This document shows, in pieces, positions 1 to 11,297 of a stretch of DNA of 64,000 nt. A program made the translations under genes and the position numbers. The number at the start of each line of letters is the position of its first letter. The first letter of the stretch is position 1. The notes below the pieces were generated by a model that worked only from the letters and a program-made list of their open reading frames with translations, ran no database searches and was not told the DNA's origin. Source of the stretch: Pocillopora verrucosa. Taxonomy: Eukaryota; Cnidaria; Anthozoa; Scleractinia; Pocilloporidae. The DNA lies in the NCBI RefSeq assembly GCF_036669915.1, contig NC_089313.1, positions 2,742,585-2,806,584 of the forward strand, in the 5' to 3' direction.

Positions 1-470
1 CCGACAGACAGACAGACTGACAGAAAAGATTGAATGACAGGAAGACTGACAGGCAGACTGACAGGAAGACTGATAGGCAGCTGACAGACAAACTAATCGA
101 CAGATAGGCTGACGGAGAGACAGACAGACAGAATGACAGATAGACTGACAGAATGATGGATAGACTGACAAAAAGACATACAGACAGATAGACAGATCGA
201 CAAACAGACAGACTGACGGTTAGACTGACGAACAGACTGACAGATAGACCAACAGAGAGACGGGCAGACAGACAGACAGACAGACTGACAGCCTGATAGA
301 CTGACAGGCAGACAGACAGACAGGCAGACAAAGTGACTGACAAATAGACTGACAGACTGACAAAAAAACTGACAGACAGACTGACAGACCGATAGACAGA
401 CAGACAACCAGATAGACTGGCAGTCTGACAGGCAGACAGCCTGACAAGCACACGGACAAACATTTGATAG
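1..470. repeat. degenerate tetranucleotide (CAGA/GACT) microsatellite
   Basis: The first 470 bases are almost entirely imperfect GACA, CAGA and GACT units. Open frames here read as serine-, cysteine-, leucine- and valine-rich low-complexity protein on the minus strand in more than one frame. That is what a CTGT-type repeat gives by chance, so I call no gene. The array continues beyond the left edge of the window. Confidence 0.9.
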
Positions 471-1326
471 AAAGCAAAAATAAAGATCGTGACTAAAATA
501 CCACATGAGTCCTATGAGTGACATACAGGTAACATATGACTGAATGAGAGTAACGTTCGAATACATACGGAAATTACTGATTTTTTGAATTGCATGAAGA
601 GCCATTTTCTCCCTGTCTTGGACTGATAATGCGAACGCACTCTTATGTGTCACTCTTCGTACTTGTATGGTGCTTTTTTTTCATGATCGTAAATAAACGC
701 ACAGAGATAGGTGTAGAGGTAGACAAACGGACACGGAGAAAAACACTGTTCATTTACAGACGTACTAACACAGAGCTGCGCACTATCCCAGCAGAGAAAA
801 TTAGCAAACATCAGTCCTAATCGTGTTCATTAAACACTTTTGCTCGAGAATGAGCCAAAAGAGGATTGGAGAGAGAAATAGAAAAGAAAATTGATTGATG
901 CCTTAAAAGTTGTGATTGTTACTTATCTCACGATGCAGACACTATATTGAAGATGGTAACATTATGAGACAAAAAACGATAGGTTAAAATAAAACTTTGA
1001 TTTTCACCTCACTTTCCAGTGTACGATAGACAATGACATTTACTTCAAGTTTTAAGGTGAAAACCTGACAGAAAATGTGCTTTCAGCATTGCTTTTGCTA
1101 GTAAATTTAACAATGTCTTGTATCAAAGTAACCATAGCACATAGTCTCGTAATTTGTTCCGCCACGATATTATAAAAAGTTTTTTAATCTCTTGTGTCCG
1201 CATAACTCTGCATAACCACTACTGATTAGTGTTGATAATTCCCACGCACATTTTCAGAGACTTTGACGTCTTTGATCATTTTCAATATGGTTTTCGAATC
1301 ATTTTTGTTTTTGTTTGCTCATGTAG
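471..1326. other. non-coding stretch upstream of the CAP exons
   Basis: I see no supported gene here. It should contain the intron or 5' part of the CAP-like gene that follows, because that gene's first visible exon has no start codon or signal peptide of its own. No convincing upstream exon could be picked out by eye. An open frame near 590-820 begins at TTG and is not supported. Confidence 0.5.
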
Positions 1327-2760
1327 TGGACCCTGATGCCTGCCTGAAAGCCCATAATGAAAAACGAGCACTTCACCCTGGAACTCCAATGCTGGTCTGG
1401 GATGATACACTGGCTCAACATGCTAAAACCTGGGCTGATCACCTGGCTTCCAAGGGAACGCTGGAGCACGCAGAAAACACTGGAGAAGGAGAAAACCTTT
1501 ATTATTTTGGGACTTCGGGCTCATATGTGGCGACATGTGATGATGCAGTGCAGGCTTGGTAAGTAACTTTCCGTTTAATGAACCCCACTGGATTGGAACT
1601 CTATTTACAGTCCTCCCTCGCGCCAATATAGCGAAATATTATCGTCAGTTAATATTGACTTCGTAGTGAATATATCTTTGACGAATGGTTAACTGCAACA
1701 GATTATTTTTAGTCCGGATATTACTGATAAAAATGTTGCTTCTTCTTAGTAAATTTTAAAGGTGATGACATCAGATGAAATTATCGGATTATGGATGTTG
1801 TTTTTATCTACAATCAAATTATCTTATCGATTTACATTCAAAGAAATGAATATTAGCCATAACGTAGAATCCCTCATCAAATCTTGTGCTCTTTCTTCTC
1901 GCTCTATGTCTTTCTGGACTCCGTTTTTCGCTTAAGCTGCCTATGAAAATTAGGCTTCTGTGTTGATCTTGCAATCACAGGTACGATGAAATCAAGGACT
2001 ATGATTACCAAAACCCTGTTTTCAGTCTTAGTCTGCCATTTCACCGCGGTAAGTTGTGTTTGTTCTCAGCTGTGGGTACTCAGTTGTCAAATAGCATGCT
2101 GATTCAAACACGAAGTTGGTTTTGAGTGAGTCCAAATGGTTGTTTACGTTGCTTTTCTACAACGATCACAGATAATGCCATTAGTTATATCCAATGATGT
2201 TATTTTCCAGTTTCTCTATTTTTGGTAAGAAGAAAGTGGTCTTTTTATCTATGTACTTCAAATGTATGTGTGTATTAAATTTATTTACAAAGGACGACGA
2301 CAACCAGTTAAAAAATGAAAAACTTGCGGCCTTCAAGTTGACAATGTCACAATTTAAATGTCTAAAGATAACTCTAGGGAAATTGGTGCCTAAATATGAA
2401 AAAAAAAACCGGTTAACCAAAATCAAAGTTTTCCCTTTTAAAACTCTACACACTTTGACATTTCCTAAAATATTAAATGCATAAAAATCAGTGAGGCTTA
2501 TTATTAAATTAATTACACCTTTACTCTTTTTCCTTTTTTTTTTTAATTAGGAAATTACAAAATTTTGTCTGAAATTAACCAACTTTGCGTCACTGAAATT
2601 AATTTTGCAGGTGGTTTGGAAAAGCACCACTCGTGTGGGAGCGGCTCTTGTGAAAGTAGTGGATGACGGATACACCAAGACTTACGTCGTGGCGCGCTAC
2701 TTACCACAAGGAAATATGAAAGGACGCTTCGCGGAGAACGTGCTGCCTTTGGCCTCATAG
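1327..2760 (+). pseudogene. CAP-domain (GAPR-1/PR-1-like) gene, three visible exons, frameshifted
   Basis: Three exons fit a CAP/SCP domain. Exon 1 (1327-1558) follows an AG at 1325-1326 and ends at a GTAAGT donor. It encodes KAHNEKR, LVWDDTLAQHAKTWAD and GEGENLY, which are signature CAP motifs. Exon 2 (1981-2048) encodes YDEIKDYDYQNP and ends at GTAAGT. Exon 3 (2611-2760) encodes VVWKSTTRVGAA, then VVARY and NMKGRF, and stops at TAG. Exon 2 is out of frame with exon 3. It begins in the frame set by exon 1, but its last codons (CHFTA, the HFTQ position) and exon 3 lie in another frame. The shift lies around 2015-2022, where the family normally has NPGFS, and is consistent with two missing bases. 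Read without correction, translation reaches TGA in exon 3. HFTQ is also altered (HFTA). The 5' end with the signal peptide is not visible. The family comprises secreted or membrane-associated proteins of varied function. It is either a young pseudogene or an assembly error. Confidence 0.75.
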
Positions 2761-2829
2761 GTTAAGTCTTCATTTATGTGTAAGTACCAATTGTAGCGCC
2801 TCATTACACTCGTAAATTTAAACGGATAT

Positions 2830-3147
2830 GGTAAGTCTGTAAGTCTCTAACCAAGCAGTCCACCCAGGCGGAGCTTATCCCGGTTTCCATGTAGCATGGA
2901 ACGACTGGGAGTATTTCTTCTCCCCCCCTGGAGGAAGTACTGGTCCATCGCAAGGTTACCCACCAACATTTCATCAGGCTTCCCTGACAATTTTCCGGTC
3001 CCCATTCATACTCCGGGAGGGAGAGAGGCATGGTGAGTGGAAAGGGTCTTACTCATTAACACATCACATTGACGCAGCCAGGTCTCGAACCCAGACCTCT
3101 CCACCCATAGTCCAGTGCACTGACCATTTGTCCACTGTATCTCGCAG
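2830..3147 (-). mobile_element. tRNA-derived SINE-like repeat
   Basis: Read on the minus strand, this block starts with a tRNA-like head. It has an A-box-like stretch near 3115-3135 and a good RNA polymerase III B box, GGTTCGAGACC (3091 to 3081). A non-tRNA body follows with phrases such as 'AGTCCATCGCA'-type sequence that recur in cnidarian repeats. No open frame is supported. The 3' tail and target-site duplication are not clear, so the borders are approximate. Confidence 0.5.
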
Positions 3148-4024
3148 TATCGGAAAACTGTCAGGGAAATCTGATGAAACATTTTAGGGTAACCTAGTTA
3201 TGAACTAATGTCACTAACAAAAGGATTAAAATACTCTGTGTCATTTCATGCCACAAAAATCGGGACTAGCATCTTTATCAGTGTGCGTCACTGAGTCCCA
3301 TAGGCAGACTTACTGTAAGAGGTAACACACACTGACATAGTCACATAGGGGATGAACATTATATCCGAATGCGCTGGAGCCAAAATGGCTCACCAGATAG
3401 AAAACTTCTGTAAACACGAACACATTTTTCTTTAATCGAAGTCAGGTTTGAAGGGTTTAATGATACATTTTCATTAACTAAATAATTGAGAAATGGCAGT
3501 AGTCGGTAAGTAAGTAAGTAATTAAGAAAGTGAGTAAAGACATTATTTTAAGAGGGTTACATTGAACAGTAGTAAAACACTGATAAACTCGTTGCCGTCA
3601 TTGCAATTTATTAAAAAGACCTAAGAAATCGGTATTATAAAATTTCAAAAGCTATATACAGCGCAAGGTTAAAAACTTAAAAATAAATATCTTATCAAAA
3701 ATGAAAAAGTACAAAAACGTTTCCTGTATCAAAATGACCCCTTGTTACATAAACAGAATTCTAATCACATATTCGGATATCCACAATCGAGAGATAAGAT
3801 ATTCCAGCTTAAAATCGTTTTTACAGTTAGGACAATTAAGCAAAAATCACATTTGAAGTCGAGGAGAAGCTCTCTATTCATTTAAAAATTTCACGTACAA
3901 ATTGCGCTTAAAACTAGCAACTGATGCCTTCTCCCTAAAGCTGGACTCTATAGTATTCCATTCCCAATTTTCCTAACCGTAAACGTCTGTTACCCCCAGG
4001 TTTTCCTGAGTACTTTGTACAAAT
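3148..4024. other. intergenic, nothing recognised
   Basis: This AT-rich stretch has no supported coding region. It contains a short GTAA run near 3507-3523. It is the single-copy flank before the repeated modules of the array begin. Confidence 0.5.
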
Positions 4025-5038
4025 CGAGGGTAAGCTGGAATATTGAGTCTCTGTTTTTGAATATCCGAATGTGTAACTAGAAGTGTTTCCGTTTATTAAC
4101 GAATGCTTTGTGAAAGGAAGACAATTAAGGTTATTAAAAATGAATTATCGTAGTACTATCACAGGACGAAATTGCAAGAATCCGTAAACGGAAACGTGGC
4201 AGAAACATGTTAAACCGTTCCGGAAACACGACGGATAACCTGTGTTTCCGTTACCGGTTTCGTGACGTTTTCTCGCGTTTCCGTTGCTGCGTATACAACG
4301 GAACCGGACCACTTTTACGTAAACATAACGGAAACATGGAGTTGCATGTTTCCGCCACGTTTCAGAAATACGGAAACATGTGATTTCTCATAACTTGTGT
4401 AGAAACAGGGGAAAGGGAAGTTTCTGATCGTTACCTATCGGTTGTATTATGGAAGGTAAAAGGAGATCAGGAACGAATCTTTTGTTTACATAATACAACT
4501 ATTAGAATTGATTTCCTGTTTTATTTTTTCAGAACATAGCTCTATAGTTGAGGAGGTCGAATGGATCTCAAGAGGTGCACCTGGTTTGTCTGTGTCGGAT
4601 ACATAACATTGTAACTTTAGTCTTAGACCTTAAGCGGTACCAATAAAGAATCAACTGATAACACATAAGGACTCCTACAAGTATGCTTCACATGGCCGGT
4701 ATTTTCGTTCTTCCTATACTGCAGTTACCATTTAATAAGGGAACAGTCACAGTACTGTAATAAAACGCTTGTTGTCCAGGCTGACATCTCAGGTTTTTGA
4801 GAATAGCAAGTGTACTATTTTAGGGACCAGTCAGCTCGCCTATCGCCTAGGGAAGGAGGATTTTTTTAGGGAGGGGGGGGGGGGCGGGGGGATCACAAGG
4901 TTTGCAAAGGGAAAAATGAACTGCAATTTAAAAGCCAGTGAGGAATATTGTAAAACCTTATGTGGGGATCTGGTAAATTTACCCCCCCCCCGCCCACCCC
5001 CCTCGGCGGTAATAATCACCACTCTCTTGAGTGCCTGA
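4025..5038. repeat. array module R1, copy 1 (carries a foldback insertion)
   Basis: This is the first and most diverged copy of a roughly 0.8-1.0 kb non-coding module that recurs near 23.5, 29.6, 37.2, 43.1 and 50.6 kb. Shared landmarks in order are 'GAATATTGAGTCT', 'AAACTAGAAGTGT', 'CTCATAACTTGTG', 'GGGTGCACCTG', 'GTCAGATACATAACATTG' (here GTCGGATAC), a poly-G/poly-C pair around 4870 and 4980, and 'GCCAGTGAGGA'. Short frames in it are not consistent between copies. An insertion at about 4160-4386 interrupts it. Confidence 0.75.
4160..4386. mobile_element. foldback element rich in GGAAAC/GTTTCC
   Basis: In the other R1 copies, 'GTAGTACTATG' runs straight into 'TATTCTCATAACTTGTG'. Here about 225 bp intervene. 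The insert is built from alternating GGAAAC and GTTTCC words. Its right part is self-complementary: 'GGAAACATGGAG' faces 'CATGTTTCCG'. This supports a small non-autonomous foldback insertion. The exact ends and a target duplication are not resolved. Confidence 0.55.
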
Positions 5039-5099
5039 TATCCAATAAAAGTGAAGACCTCCTGCTTGTCGCAATAAAGTCGGGCATTCTCCTCTCCGA

Positions 5100-5690
5100 G
5101 GTAACCAAACTGAGTTGATAACGAAAACTGGCCACCGTAAAAAGTTTAAGAGCTGAAGTTTCGAGCTCGCCAGAGCGATTCAATCGCTCTGACGAAGGGC
5201 GACAACTCTAAACTAGATAAACATAAATTACCCTGTCATACCCTTCCACCGACGCAGCACCACGGTTTCTTTAGAAACTTACTTCCTTTATTACGACTAG
5301 AAACCGCTGGTTTTCCAAACGAACTATTTTGAAAGGGTGGTTAACGTGGAGAAGCAGAAGCAGCTAATTGTCACAAAGCTTTTTCCCGACATGTGTAAGA
5401 AGCCGCTCCTTGTTTTTCTGTGCTGAACAGAATGCGTGACACTTTATTTCAATTATTACTCTGATTAAGTAGAATCTAAGAATTGAAGCTGAAATTGTCA
5501 TTGTAAAGTATCTTTTGAGTATTCAAAAGCTGTTTCTTGATGTATAGATAAAAACAAGAGGTTACCTATCCCGGCAACCCCCGCGCTTACGGGTGGAATT
5601 CCACCCATCATTTCCGCTAGTCTCGTAGAATATTGCGTTACTTCCGATTCTTTCCAAATTTGGTGTGTATGACGTTGAGATGTTAAACAA
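5100..5690. repeat. array module R2 head, copy 1, with palindrome
   Basis: This block recurs at 14255-14660, 31620-31960, 45540-45960 and 53040-53470. Landmarks are a perfect hairpin GAGCGATTCAATCGCTC (5174-5190; also near 14280), 'CCTGTTATACC'-like sequence, 'GCAGCACCACGGTTTCTTTAG', 'GGTGGTTAACGTGGAGAAGC', and 'GAATGCGTGACACTTTATTTC'. The hairpin with its 'TTTCGAGC..GACGAAGGGC' surround looks like a dispersed repeat that was caught in the module. It is non-coding. Confidence 0.65.
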
Positions 5691-5927
5691 ATCATGTAGC
5701 GAGTTTGGAGGGCGACAGTTGTGTGTACTACACAACACTTATTTCAGTGGTAAAATTTTACCGTCGAAGATGGCCTCATCGTCTAGGCGTGATTTATCTC
5801 CGCTGAAATGGCTTTGGAAAAGATATTTGATAATGAAGACTCCGCTGATGTGATAGACAGTGGAGGAGAAAGTGATCTGGACCGGCAGGTGGGAAATGAG
5901 AGTGGGGATCGAGGTGAGAAGTCAATA
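5691..5927. other. short non-coding stretch
   Basis: No supported gene. This unique-looking sequence lies between the R2 head and the long-TIR element. A 62-codon plus-strand frame near 5665-5853 starts at a non-ATG codon and resembles nothing I recognise. Confidence 0.4.
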
Positions 5928-7835
5928 ATGGCCATTGCGAAATGATCATTAGCGACTAAATACAGGAATGGCTCCGACCTGTGATTGGATGATAAAAATA
6001 GTAAAAGTTAATAAGTTACATCTTAACTCCTCTCTCATGGGTATTGTTAAACGCGTGTCTCGAAGTGGAACAATGAAATATCAATGTGAAAACACCGATG
6101 AGTCAAACAAGAAATGACTACTTACATAACGAAGAGAAGGCAAAGTCTATCTTGTTTAGCGAGGTCGTTCAGCGATATTCCGGCGATGAAAAAGTCGCTC
6201 GCTGACAAGCTCCGCTGACAAAACTCATTTACTCAGTTTAGGCGGACGACCAGAGAGTGGAGCCATTCGTGTATTTAACCTCAGACAAGAATGGCTCCAA
6301 CTCCCAACTCATGCGCATATTAATTTTTTTTCGTTCTGGCTAGATAATCTATACACTGAGATGAAAACTGAAAGAGCGATTTATTAAGTTCTTCTTAGGT
6401 TGAAGTCTACAGTGCTTTCAAATGAAGCCCTCTTTTATCACTACAGGGCCATGTAGGTTCTAAGTTTTAAAATAATGCAGCAACTGCATGTCAAGTTTGG
6501 AAAATGTTTACGTGACGCTGCGACCGATGTTTTTAATGTATAGTATGCTCTGGTAGAGAAATATGGCTTGGCCGCAATCGAGGGAGTTTTTTTCGTAGAA
6601 AACTGATTTTTTAGGTTATTGTTCACATGAAGGACAAATCCAATCATCGGGCTCTTCATCTATTTTTTGCACAACATATAAAGGAAGAAAGTCGCGGATT
6701 GATTTTGCTTGGTAATTTCTAACAACTCCACTAGACCTAAAAAGGGAAAAAAACAAAACAAACCAAAAAAACGTCTTACCAGTTAAACCAGTGGCAGTAG
6801 CTCTCGCACTGAATCGTGTCGAAGTACCTTGACTGTTTTCAGTGATGGAACAAGAAAGAGTACAATGATTTTATAAAACTTGTTCTAAAATTATTGAAGG
6901 CTGTTCATCACATGACGCTGTATTGGAACGAGTAAATTTCGTTTACTATTGTATCACACTACTGTTTTAGATAAGGTATTTATACCACTTAAATTTAAGA
7001 AAGAATGAGTAGAACATAAACCACATTTTCTGTAAAGTACACGAGCCATCCAAACTTAATTTGCCAACTGCTTTCCAGGAATCATCTGTAAAAAACCGCT
7101 TCAATTTTTCAAATTTGAAAATTTTTGGCTAAAACCGTGTCTCCCAAAAATATTTCTCAACTTGCCTAAAAAATTTTCAAAAGAAATTTTCAAAATTTTC
7201 ACAACTTTACCTATTCCTGCCAAGGCTCATATGGTCATTGGCCCCCGCAATAGCCGCTCACAATAGCTTATAAATGAAGGCGTTTAGTCGTAACTTGTGA
7301 AACTCCCTGAAGAAGTTTACGACAATCAGGCGAAACGCGTCAGAGAATAAAGAAGTTTAACAATTGCTCAGTAGTTTAGTTTTAAATTTTTTAAAAATTT
7401 TTTTGAAAAAAAATTGTTTAAAAAAACATGAAAACATTATTGAAAAAAAAATTGTTAAACGTTTGAGTCGGAGCTATTCCTGTCAGCGGTGAAATACAGG
7501 AATGGCTCCAGTCTCTGGTCGTCCGCCTGAACTGACTAAATGAGTTTAGTCAGCAGAGCTAGTCAGCAGATGACTTTTTCATCGCCGGAATATCGCTGAA
7601 CGACTTCGCTGAACAAGAAAGGCTGCCTTCCCTTCGCTAGGTAAGTAACCATTTCTTGTTTGACACATCGGTGTTTTCACTCGCATTGATATTTCATTGT
7701 TCCGCTTTGATACACGCGGTCAACAATACTCACGAGCAAGGAGTTAAAATATAATTTATCAACTTTTATTATTTTATCATCCAATCACAGGTCGGAGCCA
7801 TTCCTGTATTTAGTCGCTTATAAATGATCGCCATC
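5928..7835. mobile_element. non-autonomous DNA transposon with about 350-bp terminal inverted repeats
   Basis: The left arm (about 5928-6281) and right arm (about 7487-7835) are inverted copies. Matched words are 'GCGACTAAATACAGGAATGG' with 'TCCTGTATTTAGTCGC', 'CCTGTGATTGGATGAT' with its complement, 'TCATCGCCGGAATATCGCTG' with its complement, and 'GGCGGACGACCAGAGA' with 'CTCTGGTCGTCCGCC'. The interior of about 1.2 kb has no transposase-like frame. It holds low-complexity A/T-rich parts (7380-7460) and the phrase 'CAGGCGAAACGCGTC'. The arms differ by point changes and small indels, so the insertion is not recent. The element separates the R2 head from the rest of the module, consistent with insertion into it. 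Confidence 0.75.
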
Positions 7836-7839
7836 GAAC

Positions 7840-9581
7840 ATGTTGTCTTGAAAGGCGAAGTTTTACGCCTCAGGTTGCCTTTTTGTGGTTGATTTCTCGC
7901 GTAGTTCTTGAAATTTGATTATAAATTTATTTTTGCGACTCTGAAAATCAATAATTTACGCTAAGAGTATGTTTTTAGCGATGAGATGCAATGAATTAAA
8001 AACTGAATGTGGACAATTTTTGCATTGTAAAATTGAATTTTACGATATTTCATTATGATCTACAAGACGGCTTAACTGGGAGATATTAGCGTGATGTTCA
8101 GGAGGTATATACTTGTTATCAGATAGCATTTTGAGGTTGTTCTCCCGAATTCTCTTTTTCGAATTCCTTGTTCAACCCTCTCTCAGTCAAAACATTTTTT
8201 CAACGTTTTTAACTCACATGTCAGTTTTGGTCAGAAGTTTTTATTAGGTTGTTAGTCACATGTCCTCAAAGCTGCAATTATGCCTACTCTTGGGGTATTA
8301 TATCAACAGAAAATAGTTCGTGTAAACTAATTAAGTGCCATTATATCAGAGACTGGAAACTTGAAATAGAAAATAAGTTGGCACTTTATGTTTCACGTCA
8401 ACTGAAGACAAACAAAGCTCAGTAAGGGTGGGAGTACAATAAATTGTATCAGAACAGACAGTGGATCCATCAACAGATTCGTGGGGTACAATGACAAAAA
8501 ACACATAACTTTTAATTACGTCGAAATAAGCAAAGATACATAAAATAATAGGTTCTGAAATAGAATATTCCTGTCACATTGCGACTGGTCTATCAGCATT
8601 TTCTATGAAAGCTACTTCTATAACTTTATAAATGTGTAATTTTTACGGTTTTCATATTCACAGTGAAATGATGAAAAATCTAAACAGGGATACCATATAA
8701 TACCAAGTTTACATATCTAACGTACATTCTACCAAAATTACTTCTACCAATTATTTAGCTGGTAAGCATTGCTATCATATAAAACACTCACATATTTAAA
8801 ATATCATGATGCAAGCAAAGAAAAAAAACGAGACACACTTTTGTCCTAAACACCATTTCTAACGATTCCAACACACAATATTCCTATAATGTTTTCTACT
8901 TAATAGGAAAAAATTACCGAGTCAAAATGTTTGATTATTGATGAAGAACAAGGTTCCAAACCAGCTTTTAAAGATATCCTGAGGCATATGTCTTCTATTT
9001 CAGGAAAACGTTTGAACTAAAGGACCCTATCTGGACTTATTGGTTTTCCATGTTGTGAGATAATCATTTGATGACATCAATCTTTACAAAAAATGTGATA
9101 TTTCGGTATATTGTTTAAGGTTACTGTCAAAAGCTAACATATAAGAAATAAACTAATACTAGATTAGTTAATATGTGAGTAATTTTCTCAATTATCATTT
9201 AAACATTTCAGTGAAATGTTGAATATTCTAAACAGCGCTACCACGTATTACCAAGTTTACAAATCCTTTGTATATTTTCACCAAAATTGCCTATACTAAT
9301 TATTTGGTTGGTAACGATATTGTTCTAAATTACAGCTGTTAACAGCTACTCAAAGAATTTCAATGCTCTTTTCTTGACGAGGCTGTACAAAAGTGGCATA
9401 ACACTGCTCTGTAACACGATTCAGTTTCGGAAAAGTTCTTTTTTCTGGAAAGACCAATTAACTAGCTATGGAATTTTTGGTCTAGCTCACGTTAAACTTT
9501 GTCACGTAGATTATTTGAGAACTGATACTGAAGAAGGATGGCAAGAGATTCTGCTTACCCAATTCAATAAAAAACCGTGAC
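7840..9581. repeat. array module R2 body, 3' flank of PA-7TM copy 1
   Basis: This is non-coding sequence downstream of the minus-strand gene at 9582. It matches about 14690-16373, 31990-34146, 45990-47425 and 53500-54943. Landmarks are 'TTATGATCTACA', 'CCCGAATTCTCT', 'CACATGTCCTCAAAGC', 'CAGTAAGGGTGGGAGT', 'ATCAGAACAGACAGTGGA', 'CACAATATTCCTATAATG' and 'GAAGAACAAGGTTCCAAACC'. It contains a tandem pair of related sub-blocks built around 'CAGTGAAATG..GAAAA' (about 8660 and 9210). No coding frame is conserved between copies. Confidence 0.75.
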
Positions 9582-11297
9582 TCACTTCTCAGACAGTCCC
9601 TCAAATACAGACTCCTTTGGCCTCATAATTTTGCGGATTATGTGCATTGAAGAACTGAAACTCAGAGTCAAAGTGAGGCCAAGTGCTCCAGTGCGAAGAA
9701 CGGTGAAATTTAAGTTGTTTAGGGAGCCTTGAGAATTGAGAATGAAGTAAAACACTGCTACTATGTCACTTTCAACATAAGCACAGATCATACACACACT
9801 GATGTAGAACACATACCTTGTGACAACTTTGTGTTTGTTGAGAATGACGACAAAAAGAAAATTGGAAACTGTGCACAAAACATTGCACACTGTAAAGTAG
9901 AAAAACTGCCAATCGTCGCTTGAATAATTACGTATTTGTTTTTTGGACCTAAACGAACAATACGGTATGATCACGCAAAGAACGAGCAAATACATGTTAG
10001 ATGAAAACCAATCACTTCTGATAACCTTTGAAAAGTTCGTTGAAACGGTCCAGGTTCTCTTACAAGCAAACCTACTGTACATGAAAAAACTAAAGATTTG
10101 AACGACTGGCCAAAATACAGTGACAAAGTACGATATCGTAGCCCCTGGTACATATTTTATTTTAAGAATTCCATCATCATCAAAGGGTGTAGACTGTTCC
10201 GGCAGAGCAACGTCCCAGAAATTCGTTGGTCGATTTTCTTCGTTTTCATCAAATCGAAAAAAAGATAATCCTCCACTTGATATACCTACAGGGAGCGCTG
10301 CTAGAGTGAGAAGCACGTAAACAACACCAACTGGGAGGTAGCGAATAATTCTTCGAAAGACCTTCGCTATACGCACTATAATTCTTAAAATACGCATGTT
10401 ATTACTTATTGTCAAATCATAATCAGTTCGAGTGTTACTCGTAACGCCGATTAGAGGTTGTAATTCACCTTTATTATCCGCACTTGTTCCGAATTGGATA
10501 CAATCTCCTCGACTCTCCTCAACTACTTCTTCGTTACCAGACTCCGTTGTCGCCCAACAGAGCTTTCTTTTTCGTCGGAGCCATTCCAATGTGATAATTG
10601 GACCCAAGAGAAACCAAAAGTAAAGTTTTTCCAAATACTTCGCCATCGCATCGAGATCATTTGAGACATCTGAAAATCTCACATGAACTTCTTTTAGGTC
10701 TGCAGCTGAAAATACAGAATACAGGATTTCAGTTTCATAGGAAAGTACATCGCACGACGAATTTTGACAATGAGATCCATAAACAACAGGAATTAGTAGC
10801 TTATCCGCCGTTTTTGCGCTACAATTTCTCCCGAACAGCCATGGTAAGGAAGAAAATATCACCATAGAGTATCCAGCGTGCTGCGCTCTTACTGCCAGCT
10901 CGCCCAACGAACATGTTTTGGCAAAATCCTTCTTTATCGCGATGAGCGCAATTTTGTTGACTTGAACTCTTGCCCTTCCTACATCAACTAATGGTTGACA
11001 AGCATTGGCCAGTTTTGAAACTATTGCCATGCCACTGAAAGTGAGATCTCGGTTCCCTTCCGTTGTTGAAGCCTTCATAAAAGATTCCAGTGAGGGGGCG
11101 GCTTCAAGTGAGCGCAATTGTGATAAAGCGCAAACCATGTGCGGATAGTTTGAGAACGATAAACTTCCTCTCTCTCCAGATGACCTCTTGCTGTTAAGCA
11201 TAAGGATTGTATCAGGATAGGTAAGGACAAACCATACACTAAACAGGAAAACTACGAAGCAAACAGAGCTTCCAATTACTATCAACTTATTCGACAT
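9582..11297 (-). CDS. PA-7TM family member 1 (type A ectodomain), intact
   Basis: An intronless frame of 571 residues. ATG at 11297 is chosen because the frame upstream continues only to a GTG. Residues 5-27 are a signal peptide. The ectodomain (28-220) has a PA-like core at about 112-174: KIALIAI, CSLGELAVRAQHAGYSMVIF, then LLIPVVYG. This is the order of the protease-associated fold, though it is remote. TM1 is about 222-240 and ends in the basic stop-transfer RRKRKLC. An acidic cytoplasmic loop (241-318) follows, then TM2 (320-340), TM3 (388-406), TM4 (433-448), TM5 (463-486), TM6 (493-520) and TM7 (534-552), with a short tail ending EGLSEK. Topology would be N-out, C-in after signal cleavage. 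Several N-x-S/T sites lie in the ectodomain. No RING, GxGD protease or kinase motif is visible. It is head-to-head with the relic at 11888. Function is unknown; it is probably a plasma-membrane receptor or sensor. Confidence 0.85.
   Translation of the reverse strand: MSNKLIVIGSSVCFVVFLFSVWFVLTYPDTILMLNSKRSSGERGSLSFSNYPHMVCALSQLRSLEAAPSLESFMKASTTEGNRDLTFSGMAIVSKLANACQPLVDVGRARVQVNKIALIAIKKDFAKTCSLGELAVRAQHAGYSMVIFSSLPWLFGRNCSAKTADKLLIPVVYGSHCQNSSCDVLSYETEILYSVFSAADLKEVHVRFSDVSNDLDAMAKYLEKLYFWFLLGPIITLEWLRRKRKLCWATTESGNEEVVEESRGDCIQFGTSADNKGELQPLIGVTSNTRTDYDLTISNNMRILRIIVRIAKVFRRIIRYLPVGVVYVLLTLAALPVGISSGGLSFFRFDENEENRPTNFWDVALPEQSTPFDDDGILKIKYVPGATISYFVTVFWPVVQIFSFFMYSRFACKRTWTVSTNFSKVIRSDWFSSNMYLLVLCVIIPYCSFRSKKQIRNYSSDDWQFFYFTVCNVLCTVSNFLFVVILNKHKVVTRYVFYISVCMICAYVESDIVAVFYFILNSQGSLNNLNFTVLRTGALGLTLTLSFSSSMHIIRKIMRPKESVFEGLSEK

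Noticed and set aside
93..653. Long Cys/Ser/Val/Leu-rich minus-strand ORF
   Set aside because: It is the reading of the CAGA-type microsatellite; overlapping frames look equally open and there is no domain.
4769..5038. Short ORFs in module R1 (for example with a poly-Gly stretch)
   Set aside because: Frames differ between R1 copies and pass through variable G- and C-runs.
9582..11297. SPPL2-type intramembrane protease (signal peptide + PA + multi-TM)
   Set aside because: The architecture is similar, but I see no YD, GxGD or PAL motif and only seven TMs instead of nine.
9582..11297. PA-TM-RING E3 ligase
   Set aside because: No C3HC4 cysteine/histidine pattern follows TM1; the region after it is an acidic loop and more TMs.
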